Positions 1-6,293 of a DNA stretch of 23,766 bases are shown here, in pieces (the first letter of the stretch is position 1; each line of letters starts with the position of its first letter). The stretch covers positions 1 through 23,766 of the IMG/VR virus record IMGVR_UViG_3300048027_000156. One strand, 5' to 3'. A program made the translations under genes and the position numbers. A model generated the notes under the pieces. The model was not told the origin of the DNA. It saw nothing but the letters and a program-made list of their open reading frames with translations, and ran no database searches. Origin of the DNA: a virus.

Positions 1-627
1 AATTTCAGTATTGTCATCTGTTAGCTTTGCTTGTACAACCCCCAATGGATAACCGTTAACTATTTTAAGTTGTCCAACACGAATATACGTTACGTTTCCA
101 TCGTATTGTTTTAAAGAATAATCAACAAAGAATGATGTACACACACCAAGTTGGTATTTTAAGAATATACCGTTTGTATCCGTAAATGTTTTTCTGAATA
201 GGCTTGGGCGTAAACCAGTAACTGCGTCTAGTGAACTTAGGTGTTGGTCTGCAAATAGTTGATTGAATGAGTTTTCCGTAATTACTTCGACTTGTTTTCT
301 TGGGCGACCGTATTCGGCTACGTTGAATGCGGCAGTGTTATTCATTGCAGTAAGCAATGCTTCTACATCTACTACATGACGAATTACAAGGTCTTCATCA
401 ATTTCTAACCCCGGCTCTGGATTGTCTACACTATCTAACCATGACTGTATTACCGCATGTGCATTTGCAAATGGATCAAACTGTATCTCATTAATTGCAT
501 CATCGATGCCAACAAACAATTGATTGGTGTCTGTAGTAAACCCCATTTCACCTGTTTCAAGCGTAGCAGATGTGATTTCATCGCGGAAACCGCGTCTTAA
601 TAAAATTTTTACGTTCTCTGTAGACAT
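1..627 (-). CDS. Tail fibre / receptor-binding-like structural protein, N-terminal part (cut by window edge)
   Basis: The reading frame is open from an ATG at 627 to base 1 and has no stop in the window, so only the first 209 residues are visible. An AGGAG ribosome site lies 9 nt before the ATG. The N terminus reads LLRRGFRDEITSA, then LETGEMGFTTDTNQL and FVGID. This matches the RRG...LxxGExGxxTDTxxLxxG pattern at the N terminus of many phage tail-fibre and major-tropism-determinant-type proteins, a small domain that joins fibres to the tail. The remainder is not recognised. It is transcribed from the late promoter at 651-659, which fits a virion protein. The family call is by motif memory; the exact tail part is inference. 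Confidence 0.6.
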   Translation of the reverse strand, partial: MSTENVKILLRRGFRDEITSATLETGEMGFTTDTNQLFVGIDDAINEIQFDPFANAHAVIQSWLDSVDNPEPGLEIDEDLVIRHVVDVEALLTAMNNTAAFNVAEYGRPRKQVEVITENSFNQLFADQHLSSLDAVTGLRPSLFRKTFTDTNGIFLKYQLGVCTSFFVDYSLKQYDGNVTYIRVGQLKIVNGYPLGVVQAKLTDDNTEI

Positions 628-644
628 TATGTAACTCCTAGTAG

Positions 645-1334
645 TTACATGTATTTATCAAAATACTCTTGAACCTTTAATGCCCACTGCATTGCATACT
701 TGTCAAACTCTTCGCCTTCGACTACAAACTCTTGATAGTTACCAAGATTGTCTGCTTCAGCATCCCAGCCAATCATCATAATAACAATAGTACGAATGTT
801 AGTTCCGTACAATTCATTGTGCGCTGATGCGTATGCGGCACCTTGTAAGAAGTAATCGTCAATCCACTCACGCTTCTTAGGCTTACGAGTAGTTTTGAAA
901 TCAATAATCGCTTGTTGACCTTTATATACACCAATACAATCTGCTGTTCCAGCATAGAGTCCGGGGTAATATAGCGGTACTTCAGTGCCCCAACATTCAT
1001 CAATGCTACTGAGTCCTTTATCAATTACAATGTCTGAAAGTTCTTTAGCCATCTGATGAATAAGATTTGATCCTGCAGGACGATCCTCTTCTAAGATGAA
1101 CTTTTCTAAATGCAAGTGTACTTGTGTACCTATACCGGTAGCAAGGTTCATAATACGATTAGCTTCTTCGTTTCCGACACGCTTGCGCCATTCATGTATC
1201 GCTGTTTTATCAGCAAGCGCAGATAGTACTGTCGTTACGCTTGGTAATGGTTTACCCCCTGGCGTTTGATAGTGACGGGATCCATCAACATTCACACGCG
1301 ACAAGGGGGTATATGTATAAGTTTCTTTTAGCAT
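645..1334 (-). CDS. PD-(D/E)XK exonuclease (RecB/Cas4-like)
   Basis: This is a probable metal-dependent DNA exonuclease. Numbered from the ATG at 1334 (229 aa), the core motifs are E118, then AGTADCIG with D132, then AIIDFKTT with D145 and K147, and a following LQGAAYA that fits the QxxxY motif of RecB-type nucleases. H73 in GTQVHLHLE fits the upstream helical motif. A GTG two codons earlier is possible, but the promoter geometry at 1341-1369 favours the ATG. The gene is flanked by structural-type genes yet has its own sigma70-like promoter, so it may be expressed early as well as by read-through. Related proteins occur in marine T4-like phages, where a role in DNA processing or host DNA degradation is assumed. 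Confidence 0.8.
   Translation of the reverse strand: MLKETYTYTPLSRVNVDGSRHYQTPGGKPLPSVTTVLSALADKTAIHEWRKRVGNEEANRIMNLATGIGTQVHLHLEKFILEEDRPAGSNLIHQMAKELSDIVIDKGLSSIDECWGTEVPLYYPGLYAGTADCIGVYKGQQAIIDFKTTRKPKKREWIDDYFLQGAAYASAHNELYGTNIRTIVIMMIGWDAEADNLGNYQEFVVEGEEFDKYAMQWALKVQEYFDKYM
651..659 (-). promoter_or_regulatory. T4-type late promoter (GATAAATAC)
   Basis: Minus-strand GATAAATAC resembles the T4 late octamer TATAAATA with a G at the first position. With T4 geometry, +1 falls near 646, giving a 19-nt leader that carries the AGGAG site of the tail-fibre-like gene. The element lies inside the last codons of the exonuclease gene and encodes its final residues. Confidence 0.7.
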
Positions 1335-1340
1335 ACACAC

Positions 1341-1369
1341 AGTATACTATGATTCGAAAAGAATTACAA
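1341..1369 (-). promoter_or_regulatory. Sigma70-type promoter of the exonuclease gene
   Basis: Minus-strand TTGTAA (1364-1369), a 17-nt spacer, and TATACT (1341-1346). Exactly 6 nt (GTGTGT) separate the -10 from the ATG at 1334, so the expected +1 is the A of the start codon and the transcript would be leaderless. No Shine-Dalgarno sequence is seen. Confidence 0.65.
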
Positions 1370-1831
1370 GCTCTTTTTTATGATTTCGATCATATCCGCT
1401 TTCTTTTTTCTGCGGTCAAGTGATAGTCCAAGTGTTTCTTCTGCCCATTCGTCTAACTCTTTTTTAGTCATTGCTTCGAAGTCTGGCGTTTCTGCTTTCA
1501 CATCCTCTGCTGGGCTCACTTTAACTACATCATCATGTTGAATGACTATTGGGTCCGGACCAGTTTCTACTACAAGTTCATTTGTAACTTCTACGGATGC
1601 TTCTTGTAGTTTACGCATTGCTTCTTCTTCAGTACGTTCTACTTTTGCCATGAACTCCCTATGACGTTTGGCTTCTAAGATTTCACGTCTACGTTCTGCT
1701 ACCTCCGGTGGCAACTTCGAAAGTGCTAACTCTTCTGCATTTAGCTCTTCACGTTCTGCGTATATCTTTTCGTTCATTTCTTTTTTAGAAATAATTTTTA
1801 ATTCTTTGTCACCTTTAATAATTAATGGCAT
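1364..1831 (-). CDS. Hypothetical protein with C-terminal SAP/HeH-like helical module
   Basis: A 155-aa charged protein. Residues 45-80 are rich in E, K and R and likely form a long helix or coiled coil. Residues 80-115 look like a flexible linker. Residues 121-155 (MTKKELDEWAEETLGLSL, then DRRKKKADMIEIIKKSL) have the helix-extension-helix pattern of SAP/LEM-type domains, which often bind DNA. Its ATG overlaps the TAA of the upstream gene as TAATG, so the two are translationally coupled. It belongs to the run of late genes that starts at the promoter near 3329. The DNA-binding idea is inference from the C-terminal pattern only. Confidence 0.65.
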   Translation of the reverse strand: MPLIIKGDKELKIISKKEMNEKIYAEREELNAEELALSKLPPEVAERRREILEAKRHREFMAKVERTEEEAMRKLQEASVEVTNELVVETGPDPIVIQHDDVVKVSPAEDVKAETPDFEAMTKKELDEWAEETLGLSLDRRKKKADMIEIIKKSL

Positions 1832-2151
1832 TATCCAATCCTCTTATCAGTTGCTTTGTTAGCAAGTTTTTTAACCGTTTCTCTATCACTATTTTCTTCG
1901 CCTTGAGTTGGGGCTCCTACGAGTGTGATAGCGTCTACTGTTACTTTACTAGTATACTTGCTATTGCGCATTAAGTCAACAATTGATTCAGGTGTCACGG
2001 TGTGACCCATGTCATTTAACTCTCTAGCTAAAATATCAGTACCAATAGTGAAAATTGAATTCGCCTTCAAACGAACTAGATATGCATTGATATCATTAAT
2101 CAATTGTGCATGTGAATTTGAATCTTCGTTTAAAAGTGTTGAAATTTTCAT
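1831..2151 (-). CDS. Hypothetical protein, 106 aa
   Basis: Not recognised by function. The N terminus (MKISTLLNE) is followed by a helical and beta segment, residues 28-75, with a pattern such as TDILARELNDMGHTV and ESIVDLMRN. This looks like a small compact domain, and I associate similar proteins with marine T4-like phages. The tail (residues 83-106) is polar. An AGAG-type ribosome site overlaps the end of the upstream gene, 3 nt away, and the downstream gene starts inside this gene's stop codon. It sits in the late, probably structural, cluster. Confidence 0.65.
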   Translation of the reverse strand: MKISTLLNEDSNSHAQLINDINAYLVRLKANSIFTIGTDILARELNDMGHTVTPESIVDLMRNSKYTSKVTVDAITLVGAPTQGEENSDRETVKKLANKATDKRIG

Positions 2152-2154
2152 CTA

Positions 2155-3294
2155 TTATCTCTTTGCACGACCTAGTGGTTCATCTTCTGGACCTGACATT
2201 GATTCATCGCCACCTGAAAGTTCCATATCCATTGAGATATCATCTTCCATATCGTCGCCCATGTCACCACCAAGTTCTGCGCCTGTCGCTGCCATGTCTG
2301 ATGCTGGTTGCTGACCAGTTAGCACTAGTACTGCATCGTTAACTGCATCTTTAGTTGAACGTGCTTGTCCTAATAGGCCTGCAATTGCTGAATCAGTTGC
2401 TTGCTTGAATGATGCTGACTGTTCTGCACCGTGTGAGTAAGCCATTTCGTCTGCTAGTGGACCTAGTTGATCGTTTTGAATTTTACCTAGCTTTTCGATC
2501 ATGTCTTGTAGTTCGTCTACAATACCACGAGCCGCCATTGTGATTTCTGCATCTGCAGCGTCTGCTTCAAGTAGAGCATTAAGTTGTGCCATAAGGCCTT
2601 CTTCTAACTTTTCTTTTTTCATTTTGTATTCCTTTGGTGCTTCGTAAGTATTGCTATACTTTTTCATTGTATCAAACTTTGGTGTTTCACCTTCATTTGC
2701 TTTTTCTGCTTTTGATGCGTGTACTGCTTTACGCTGTGCATCTGATTTGTACTTGCCTTCAACAAATACTTCTACCATATCATCGCCATTACGTAATGCG
2801 CCTTTTTTAACTTTTACATTATCTTTGCCGTATTCTTTTTCAGCTTCTGCCGCAGACATGCTAGTTTGTTTCCAACGCTTTTCTGCTTCGTTTACTGATT
2901 CATTCTTTAAGAATGCTGGCTTATCATCTTTTGTGCCCATCTTACCGTCTTTGCCGGCATCCATTGGCATTTTATCTGACTTTGCTTTATCCTTTTTAGG
3001 AGCTTTGCCTTTTTTCTTATCTTGGTATGCTTTAAGACCCGGCGGAAGTTCACCTTCTGCAACATGTGCTTTAAGCAATGATTTAATTGTTTCTAACATA
3101 AGCATGTTCTCAACGTATGCACGATCCTGATGATCTGCACGTAGTTCACGCTTCTGTGCTTCTAGTGCTACTTTTGCTTCACGTAATGAAGTTAAGTCGC
3201 TTTCAACTGAATATCCAAAGTTCGACTTCATATACTCGTTTAAACGAGTAGAAATCGTAACTGGATTTGTGTTATAAAAGATTGTTTTTTTCAT
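2155..3294 (-). CDS. Putative virion structural protein
   Basis: 379 aa from the ATG at 3294. A TTG five codons upstream is open, but the ATG has a GGGG ribosome site 9 nt before it. The protein has an N-terminal helical region, a Lys/Asp-rich low-complexity stretch (KKGKAPKKDKAKSDK and nearby), a conserved-looking helical domain that includes AARGIVDELQDMIEKLGK and LGPLADEMAYSHG, and an acidic Met/Asp/Gly-rich tail ending PLGRAKR. I associate the C-terminal helical block with proteins annotated as virion structural in marine T4-like phages, but cannot name a T4 counterpart. It has its own late promoter at 3329-3337, which supports a late role. A scaffold or head-core function is possible given the acidic/basic low complexity. 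Confidence 0.65.
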   Translation of the reverse strand: MKKTIFYNTNPVTISTRLNEYMKSNFGYSVESDLTSLREAKVALEAQKRELRADHQDRAYVENMLMLETIKSLLKAHVAEGELPPGLKAYQDKKKGKAPKKDKAKSDKMPMDAGKDGKMGTKDDKPAFLKNESVNEAEKRWKQTSMSAAEAEKEYGKDNVKVKKGALRNGDDMVEVFVEGKYKSDAQRKAVHASKAEKANEGETPKFDTMKKYSNTYEAPKEYKMKKEKLEEGLMAQLNALLEADAADAEITMAARGIVDELQDMIEKLGKIQNDQLGPLADEMAYSHGAEQSASFKQATDSAIAGLLGQARSTKDAVNDAVLVLTGQQPASDMAATGAELGGDMGDDMEDDISMDMELSGGDESMSGPEDEPLGRAKR

Positions 3295-3328
3295 GGTAAT
3301 GTACCCCAATACATAATTGTTATATTAT

Positions 3329-3337
3329 GTATTTATC
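3329..3337 (-). promoter_or_regulatory. T4-type late promoter (GATAAATAC)
   Basis: Minus-strand TGATAAATACA in the gap between 3294 and 3371. The predicted +1 is about 3324, giving a leader of about 30 nt with a GGGG ribosome site. It would drive the genes from 3294 leftward, down to the exonuclease region. Confidence 0.7.
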
Positions 3338-3370
3338 ATTTAAGATCATATTTAATTTTTAAGGAAGTGC

Positions 3371-4000
3371 TTATTTGTTGATAGACTCGTAAATAGACTT
3401 AATTTTCTTCTTGGCTTGATTTGCATCGCCTTTTGCTCTTGAAAAACGTGCTTCTGCAATGTCCATTTTATTCAAATCTTTGCGTTTCTTTGCTACTTTG
3501 AATGAATTCTTATGCAACAGCGCATCTTCATAGCTTTGTTCAAATAGTGCATTCGTAGCCATTACTCTAGTAATTTCTGTTGAGTTTACCTTTTTACCTT
3601 CGTTAAGGTGTTTTGTGATAACAAATGCAGTTTCGTAAATATATAGGCCTTCAAATAACGTATCGTGTGTACGATTATCACGTATGTCGTAGTATCCATC
3701 GTCATTTTTCTCCACTGAGTAAAGTCCGATATCAACGCCAGTTGTTGTTTTCTTTGCTTCATTAATAGTCGTTGCTACTTTTTTTGAAACATTATTTGAT
3801 GCATTATGGAAGCCTTTAAGGATATTCTCCATAGCTTTAATATCTGCTGTTTTTACACCAGGTGCAGTATCAATGATGCCAGCATCTTCACGTGCTTTTG
3901 CTTCTTGTTGTGCCTGTTGCTTGACCCCACTCTTGTCACCGTTTAGTGCTTTCATAAGGTTGCTCATCGCATCTACATCTTTTCTTGTCGGTGCTGTCAT
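3371..4000 (-). CDS. Hypothetical protein of the late cluster, 209 aa
   Basis: Function not recognised. The N-terminal half is Lys/Ala-rich and probably helical. The middle (YYDIRDNRTHDTLFEGLYIY, then ETAFVITKHLNEGK) looks like a short beta meander followed by a helix and resembles a domain I have seen in conserved hypothetical proteins of marine T4-like phages. The C-terminal 50 residues are strongly basic and helical (AKKRKDLNKMDIAEARFSRA). The ribosome site is AGAGG, 6 nt before the ATG. It is the last gene of the run that starts at the late promoter near 5299, and a fresh late promoter follows it. Confidence 0.65.
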   Translation of the reverse strand: MTAPTRKDVDAMSNLMKALNGDKSGVKQQAQQEAKAREDAGIIDTAPGVKTADIKAMENILKGFHNASNNVSKKVATTINEAKKTTTGVDIGLYSVEKNDDGYYDIRDNRTHDTLFEGLYIYETAFVITKHLNEGKKVNSTEITRVMATNALFEQSYEDALLHKNSFKVAKKRKDLNKMDIAEARFSRAKGDANQAKKKIKSIYESINK

Positions 4001-4015
4001 TTTTGCCTCTTTCTA

Positions 4016-4210
4016 TTATACAGTTCTATAACCGCGTAGTGTTGGTACCAACACACCTTTGTGTGTTAGCTTATCAGCTATCAATCCTTCACGTTCTGAA
4101 AGCTGTGATTCATTAACATATTCATTCTCTGTGAAGAATTTCATAATTAAATCGTTTTCTTCTTCTGTGATCATTACATATAGACCACCTAGAACTTCTG
4201 TAAGTTTCAT
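4016..4210 (-). CDS. Small hypothetical protein, possible winged-helix fold
   Basis: 64 aa with a strong AAGGAG ribosome site 7 nt before the ATG. The segment EEENDLIMKFFTENEYVNES, followed by SEREGLIADKLTHKG and a short beta pair ending GYRTV, has the helix-turn-helix plus wing order of small wHTH domains, but no family can be assigned. It lies 15 nt upstream of the 209-aa gene in the same late operon. The wHTH idea is a weak structural inference. Confidence 0.55.
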   Translation of the reverse strand: MKLTEVLGGLYVMITEEENDLIMKFFTENEYVNESQLSEREGLIADKLTHKGVLVPTLRGYRTV

Positions 4211-4219
4211 AGAAACTCC

Positions 4220-4726
4220 TTACTTATTAATCTTATTCAAAAGATTTCTAAATTGTGTTGCTGTCCTCGGATCGCTTGCTAGTTTATCAACTGACGTTGC
4301 TTGTGCCGCCATTGCTTTACGCTGTATCGGTGATAGTGTCTTGCCTTGACTTGCTTTATCTACTGCATCTGCTGCTTGTTGTCCGGTTGCACCACCTAAG
4401 TTCTTTTTACCTAGACGTTGCATAGATTGTGCTTTCTGTGCTGATGGTGCTGCTGATTTGTTCGCTCTCATCTCACCCGGAGACATAGTACCACCACCAG
4501 AGTATTCTTCTCGCACAAGACCTAATAATTCTTTAATTTTTTGCTCATCGCGGTCACGCAATGAACGCATTAGATTGACATAATCAGGAAAGTCAAGAGA
4601 CTTCATACGATCACGCACATCATCCTCGGATGCACCAGCCATATCAGCAATATTTGTTAGGCGTGTATTGTATGGTGTTGCTGTTTCACTTAGCATTGCT
4701 TTTTCTATATCTTTTCTTAATGTCAT
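4220..4726 (-). CDS. Hypothetical late protein, 168 aa, Ala/Gln/Ser-rich C-terminal half
   Basis: Not recognised. Residues 1-75 look like a folded helical domain (MTLRKDIEKAMLSE, NIADMAGASEDDVRDRM, FPDYVNLMRSLRDRDEQKI). Residues 75-150 are low complexity and rich in Ala, Gln, Ser and Lys. A short helical tail (RTATQFRNLLNKINK) closes the protein. An AGAGAG ribosome site precedes the ATG. It sits between the basic 94-aa protein and the 64-aa protein in one late operon, so a virion or assembly role is the simplest guess. Confidence 0.6.
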   Translation of the reverse strand: MTLRKDIEKAMLSETATPYNTRLTNIADMAGASEDDVRDRMKSLDFPDYVNLMRSLRDRDEQKIKELLGLVREEYSGGGTMSPGEMRANKSAAPSAQKAQSMQRLGKKNLGGATGQQAADAVDKASQGKTLSPIQRKAMAAQATSVDKLASDPRTATQFRNLLNKINK

Positions 4727-4733
4727 TTTCTCT

Positions 4734-5018
4734 CTACCTATTTAGTGACTTCAATCTACGTGAAGCTGGATTCATACGTTTTGTCATCTTTGACTTTCTA
4801 GCCATTCTAGAACCCATTTTAGCTTTAGTACGTGCTAATGTAAAACGCTTTTTAATATCTACTGGTTTAAAACACGATGTTGGGTTAGCGACTGTTTTGC
4901 CCTTTAGTCTACCACTTGAACAACGATACTTACGAACAACTGATTTACCTTTACGGGCATATACAAGTTTCGCTTCGTCTAGTTCTTCCTGTGTTCCAAT
5001 AATTTCTTCAATAAGCAT
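4734..5018 (-). CDS. Small, very basic conserved protein
   Basis: 94 aa, extremely rich in Lys and Arg. After a short acidic N terminus, the body reads VYARKGKSVVRKYRCSSG, then RLKGKTVANPTSCFKPVDIK, and ends with repeated basic patches (KMTKRMNPASRR). C47 and C62 are the only cysteines. This pattern (YxCxSG, PxxCxxPxDxKK, then a basic tail with MNPASRR) is one I recall from conserved proteins of marine T4-like phages with no assigned function. Its charge suggests binding to nucleic acid, perhaps packaged DNA. Its ATG overlaps the upstream TAA (TAATG). Confidence 0.65.
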   Translation of the reverse strand: MLIEEIIGTQEELDEAKLVYARKGKSVVRKYRCSSGRLKGKTVANPTSCFKPVDIKKRFTLARTKAKMGSRMARKSKMTKRMNPASRRLKSLNR

Positions 5019-5269
5019 TAGAATGTTACCTTAAATACAGAAGTTAGTAGTGCGATTAACATAGTACCAAATAATGTTGACACTGCCCATACTACTACTT
5101 TCTTTAGCTCACTGATATCTTCTTTAATATCAGTATGATTTTTTTCCATCTGCGTTTCGACTCGTGCAATTGACTGGTCGATGTTTTTAAATCTTTCGTA
5201 ATTTGCTGCAACATGCACATCAAGTTTTTCTGCTTCAACACGTGCTAATTTAGTTTCTATTTCAGACAT
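5018..5269 (-). CDS. XhlA-like coiled-coil protein with C-terminal membrane segment
   Basis: 83 aa. Residues 1-57 form a likely coiled coil (TKLARVEAEKLDVHVAANYE, then RFKNIDQSIARVETQMEKN). Residues 58-80 (VVVWAVSTLFGTMLIALLTSVF) are one transmembrane helix, followed by a short tail. This N-terminal coiled coil plus C-terminal anchor is the layout of haemolysin XhlA-type phage proteins that help in lysis, but size and topology are the only evidence. GGAG precedes the ATG by 8 nt. It is the first gene after the late promoter at 5299-5307, and the next gene starts within its stop codon. Confidence 0.65.
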   Translation of the reverse strand: MSEIETKLARVEAEKLDVHVAANYERFKNIDQSIARVETQMEKNHTDIKEDISELKKVVVWAVSTLFGTMLIALLTSVFKVTF

Positions 5270-5298
5270 TGTAGGGCTCCAATGATTAATTGTTTCTT

Positions 5299-5307
5299 GT
5301 ATTTATC
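5299..5307 (-). promoter_or_regulatory. T4-type late promoter (GATAAATAC)
   Basis: Minus-strand TGATAAATACA. The predicted +1 near 5294 gives a leader of about 25 nt ending in a GGAG site before the XhlA-like gene. A second, weaker copy (GATAAATAA, 5321-5329) lies 22 bp upstream, just after the terminator at 5337-5365. Confidence 0.7.
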
Positions 5308-5336
5308 ATTGTAGTTTGTTTTATTTATCTACGAAT

Positions 5337-5365
5337 AAAAAACCCGACACAATAAATGTATCGGG
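5337..5365 (-). terminator. Rho-independent terminator, minus strand
   Basis: In minus-strand RNA, CCCGAUACA pairs with UGUGUCGGG around a UUUAU loop: nine pairs including one U-G wobble, followed by UUUUUU. The wobble pair becomes a C-A mismatch on the other strand, so the element is built for minus-strand transcripts. It ends the unit that contains the 5473-5871 gene. Confidence 0.85.
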
Positions 5366-5472
5366 CCTAACATCTCTTGCTTAATGTGTGTCCATATACT
5401 GTACGATACTGTAACTATGTACATGTGACCCCAAGACCATCAGATGAGTGGGTGCGTACCAAAGAGAATTAT

Positions 5473-5871
5473 TTACAGTATGTCTGACATTGTAAATTGA
5501 ATGTTTAAACCAGTTACTGGCTCTAAACCTACGCCATCTATTGCAACGCCAGTAAAAATCTCTTTAAGAATAGCAACTGAGTCACCGTCTCTTTCAAAAA
5601 TTCTACCGTGTTCAACAGCAAACTTAAAGATCATTCCTGGACCTGTAAGCGTTGGAGCAAGTCCATCAAGTGTTACTGTTAGTGGGTTATTCATAATTAC
5701 TGGTTGTGCTACTAGATTGATTAAGTTACATACGTCATCAAAATTTTGTTGTGATTGGTCTGCTACATCACCTGTAGCAGTAATATCTAAACCTTTAACA
5801 TATAATGTGTAAAAGTTAATATTACCTGATAAGTTCTCGCCTGCTTTTGCAGCGCCATGAATTCTTGCCAT
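5473..5871 (-). CDS. Putative late structural protein, single-gene unit
   Basis: 132 aa from the ATG at 5871. A TTG five codons upstream is open, but GGAG lies 9 nt before the ATG. The start is MARIHGAAKAGENLSGNINF, and the rest alternates hydrophobic and polar residues as in a beta-rich virion protein (TLYVKGLDITATGD, PLTVTLDGLAPTLTGPG, GLNIQFTMSDIL). No family is recognised. It is monocistronic: late promoter at 5901-5909, a leader of about 24 nt, a 3' untranslated part of about 107 nt, then a strong terminator. Such isolated, well-punctuated late units usually serve abundant virion proteins, so a tube, spike or decoration role is inferred. Confidence 0.65.
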   Translation of the reverse strand: MARIHGAAKAGENLSGNINFYTLYVKGLDITATGDVADQSQQNFDDVCNLINLVAQPVIMNNPLTVTLDGLAPTLTGPGMIFKFAVEHGRIFERDGDSVAILKEIFTGVAIDGVGLEPVTGLNIQFTMSDIL

Positions 5872-5900
5872 TGTTATTTTCTCCAATGTTAATTATAGTA

Positions 5901-5909
5901 GTATTTATC
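5901..5909 (-). promoter_or_regulatory. T4-type late promoter (GATAAATAC)
   Basis: Minus-strand AGATAAATACT with predicted +1 near 5896. It lies between the terminator of the upstream unit (5921-5954) and the ATG at 5871. Confidence 0.7.
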
Positions 5910-5920
5910 TTGTAGGCAAT

Positions 5921-5954
5921 AAAAAAGACCCAGTAAATTAATACTGAGTCTTTT
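5921..5954 (-). terminator. Rho-independent terminator, minus strand
   Basis: In minus-strand RNA, the 13-nt arm at 5954-5942 (AAAAGACUCAGUA) pairs with UACUGGGUCUUUU (5935-5923) around a 6-nt loop, with one U-G wobble. A U-run continues to 5921. The wobble is a C-A mismatch on the plus strand, so the element works best for minus-strand transcripts. It ends the 5978-6226 unit. Confidence 0.85.
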
Positions 5955-5977
5955 GTTTTAACCTGGGGGGTTTAAAC
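5955..5977 (-). repeat. Inverted repeat directly after the stop codon, in tandem with a terminator
   Basis: Arms GTTTAAACC (5977-5969) and GGTTAAAAC (5963-5955) flank a 5-nt CCCCA loop on the minus strand, with one mismatch. It begins at the base after the TAA of the 5978-6226 gene and abuts the terminator stem, so the mRNA ends in two consecutive hairpins. A 3'-end stabilising role is inferred. Confidence 0.6.
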
Positions 5978-6226
5978 TTAGTAGTCGAAATCTGCTACTG
6001 TGTAACCTGCACCTAGAGCTGCCTCTAGTGTTACTGCTGTCCATGCGCCGTTGTTTTCAACTGCGATGCGGCCGCCGTCTGCGCCTAGGATTACTACTGT
6101 TGCACGTGTTGAAGCTGTTTCAACAAGTACTTTCATGTCTACTGCTGATGTGTGTGTTACAGTAAAGTGTGTTAGTGAACCTGTTAGGAATTGACCTGCG
6201 TCATATGATTCGTGTGCTTTTGCCAT
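5978..6226 (-). CDS. Small putative late structural protein, single-gene unit
   Basis: 82 aa, start MAKAHESYDAGQFLTGSLTH with GGAG 7 nt before the ATG. The sequence is rich in Ala, Thr, Val and Gly in short beta-like segments (HFTVTHTSAVDMKVLV, RATVVILGADGGRIAV) and ends VADFDY. Base composition is visibly richer in G+C than its neighbours, as expected for a highly expressed virion gene. It has its own late promoter (6273-6281), a hairpin at the predicted 5' end, and a double hairpin and terminator after the stop. The family is not recognised; an abundant small head or tail protein is the best guess. Confidence 0.65.
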   Translation of the reverse strand: MAKAHESYDAGQFLTGSLTHFTVTHTSAVDMKVLVETASTRATVVILGADGGRIAVENNGAWTAVTLEAALGAGYTVADFDY

Positions 6227-6250
6227 TTTATTTCTCCATTAAATGTTTGC

Positions 6251-6265
6251 GAGACTACGTGTCTC
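6251..6265 (-). repeat. 5'-end hairpin in the leader of the 82-aa gene
   Basis: GAGAC and GTCTC are perfect 5-bp arms around ACGTA. The hairpin would start about two nucleotides after the predicted late transcription start near 6268, and could protect the mRNA 5' end. Confidence 0.5.
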
Positions 6266-6272
6266 TATACTA

Positions 6273-6281
6273 TTATTTATC
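6273..6281 (-). promoter_or_regulatory. T4-type late promoter (GATAAATAA)
   Basis: Minus-strand AGATAAATAATAG. It differs from the other copies only at the last base. It precedes the 82-aa gene by about 47 bp and follows the end of the 278-aa gene. Confidence 0.65.
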
Positions 6282-6293
6282 TTTTTTGTTCAG

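Noticed and set aside
2651-3130. Plus-strand open frame of 159 codons
   Set aside because: It mirrors the 379-aa structural gene. The Ser/Phe/Leu-rich product is the usual complement of Lys/Glu/Ala-rich coding sequence.
4630-5034. Plus-strand open frame of 134 codons
   Set aside because: It lies opposite two well-supported minus-strand genes with ribosome sites and overlap coupling, has no promoter or ribosome site, and its composition is that of a reverse-frame shadow.
5366-5472. Possible tRNA or small gene in the 107-nt gap
   Set aside because: No cloverleaf could be drawn by eye. The short open frame on the minus strand (ending MDTH) has no good ribosome site or protein-like sequence.
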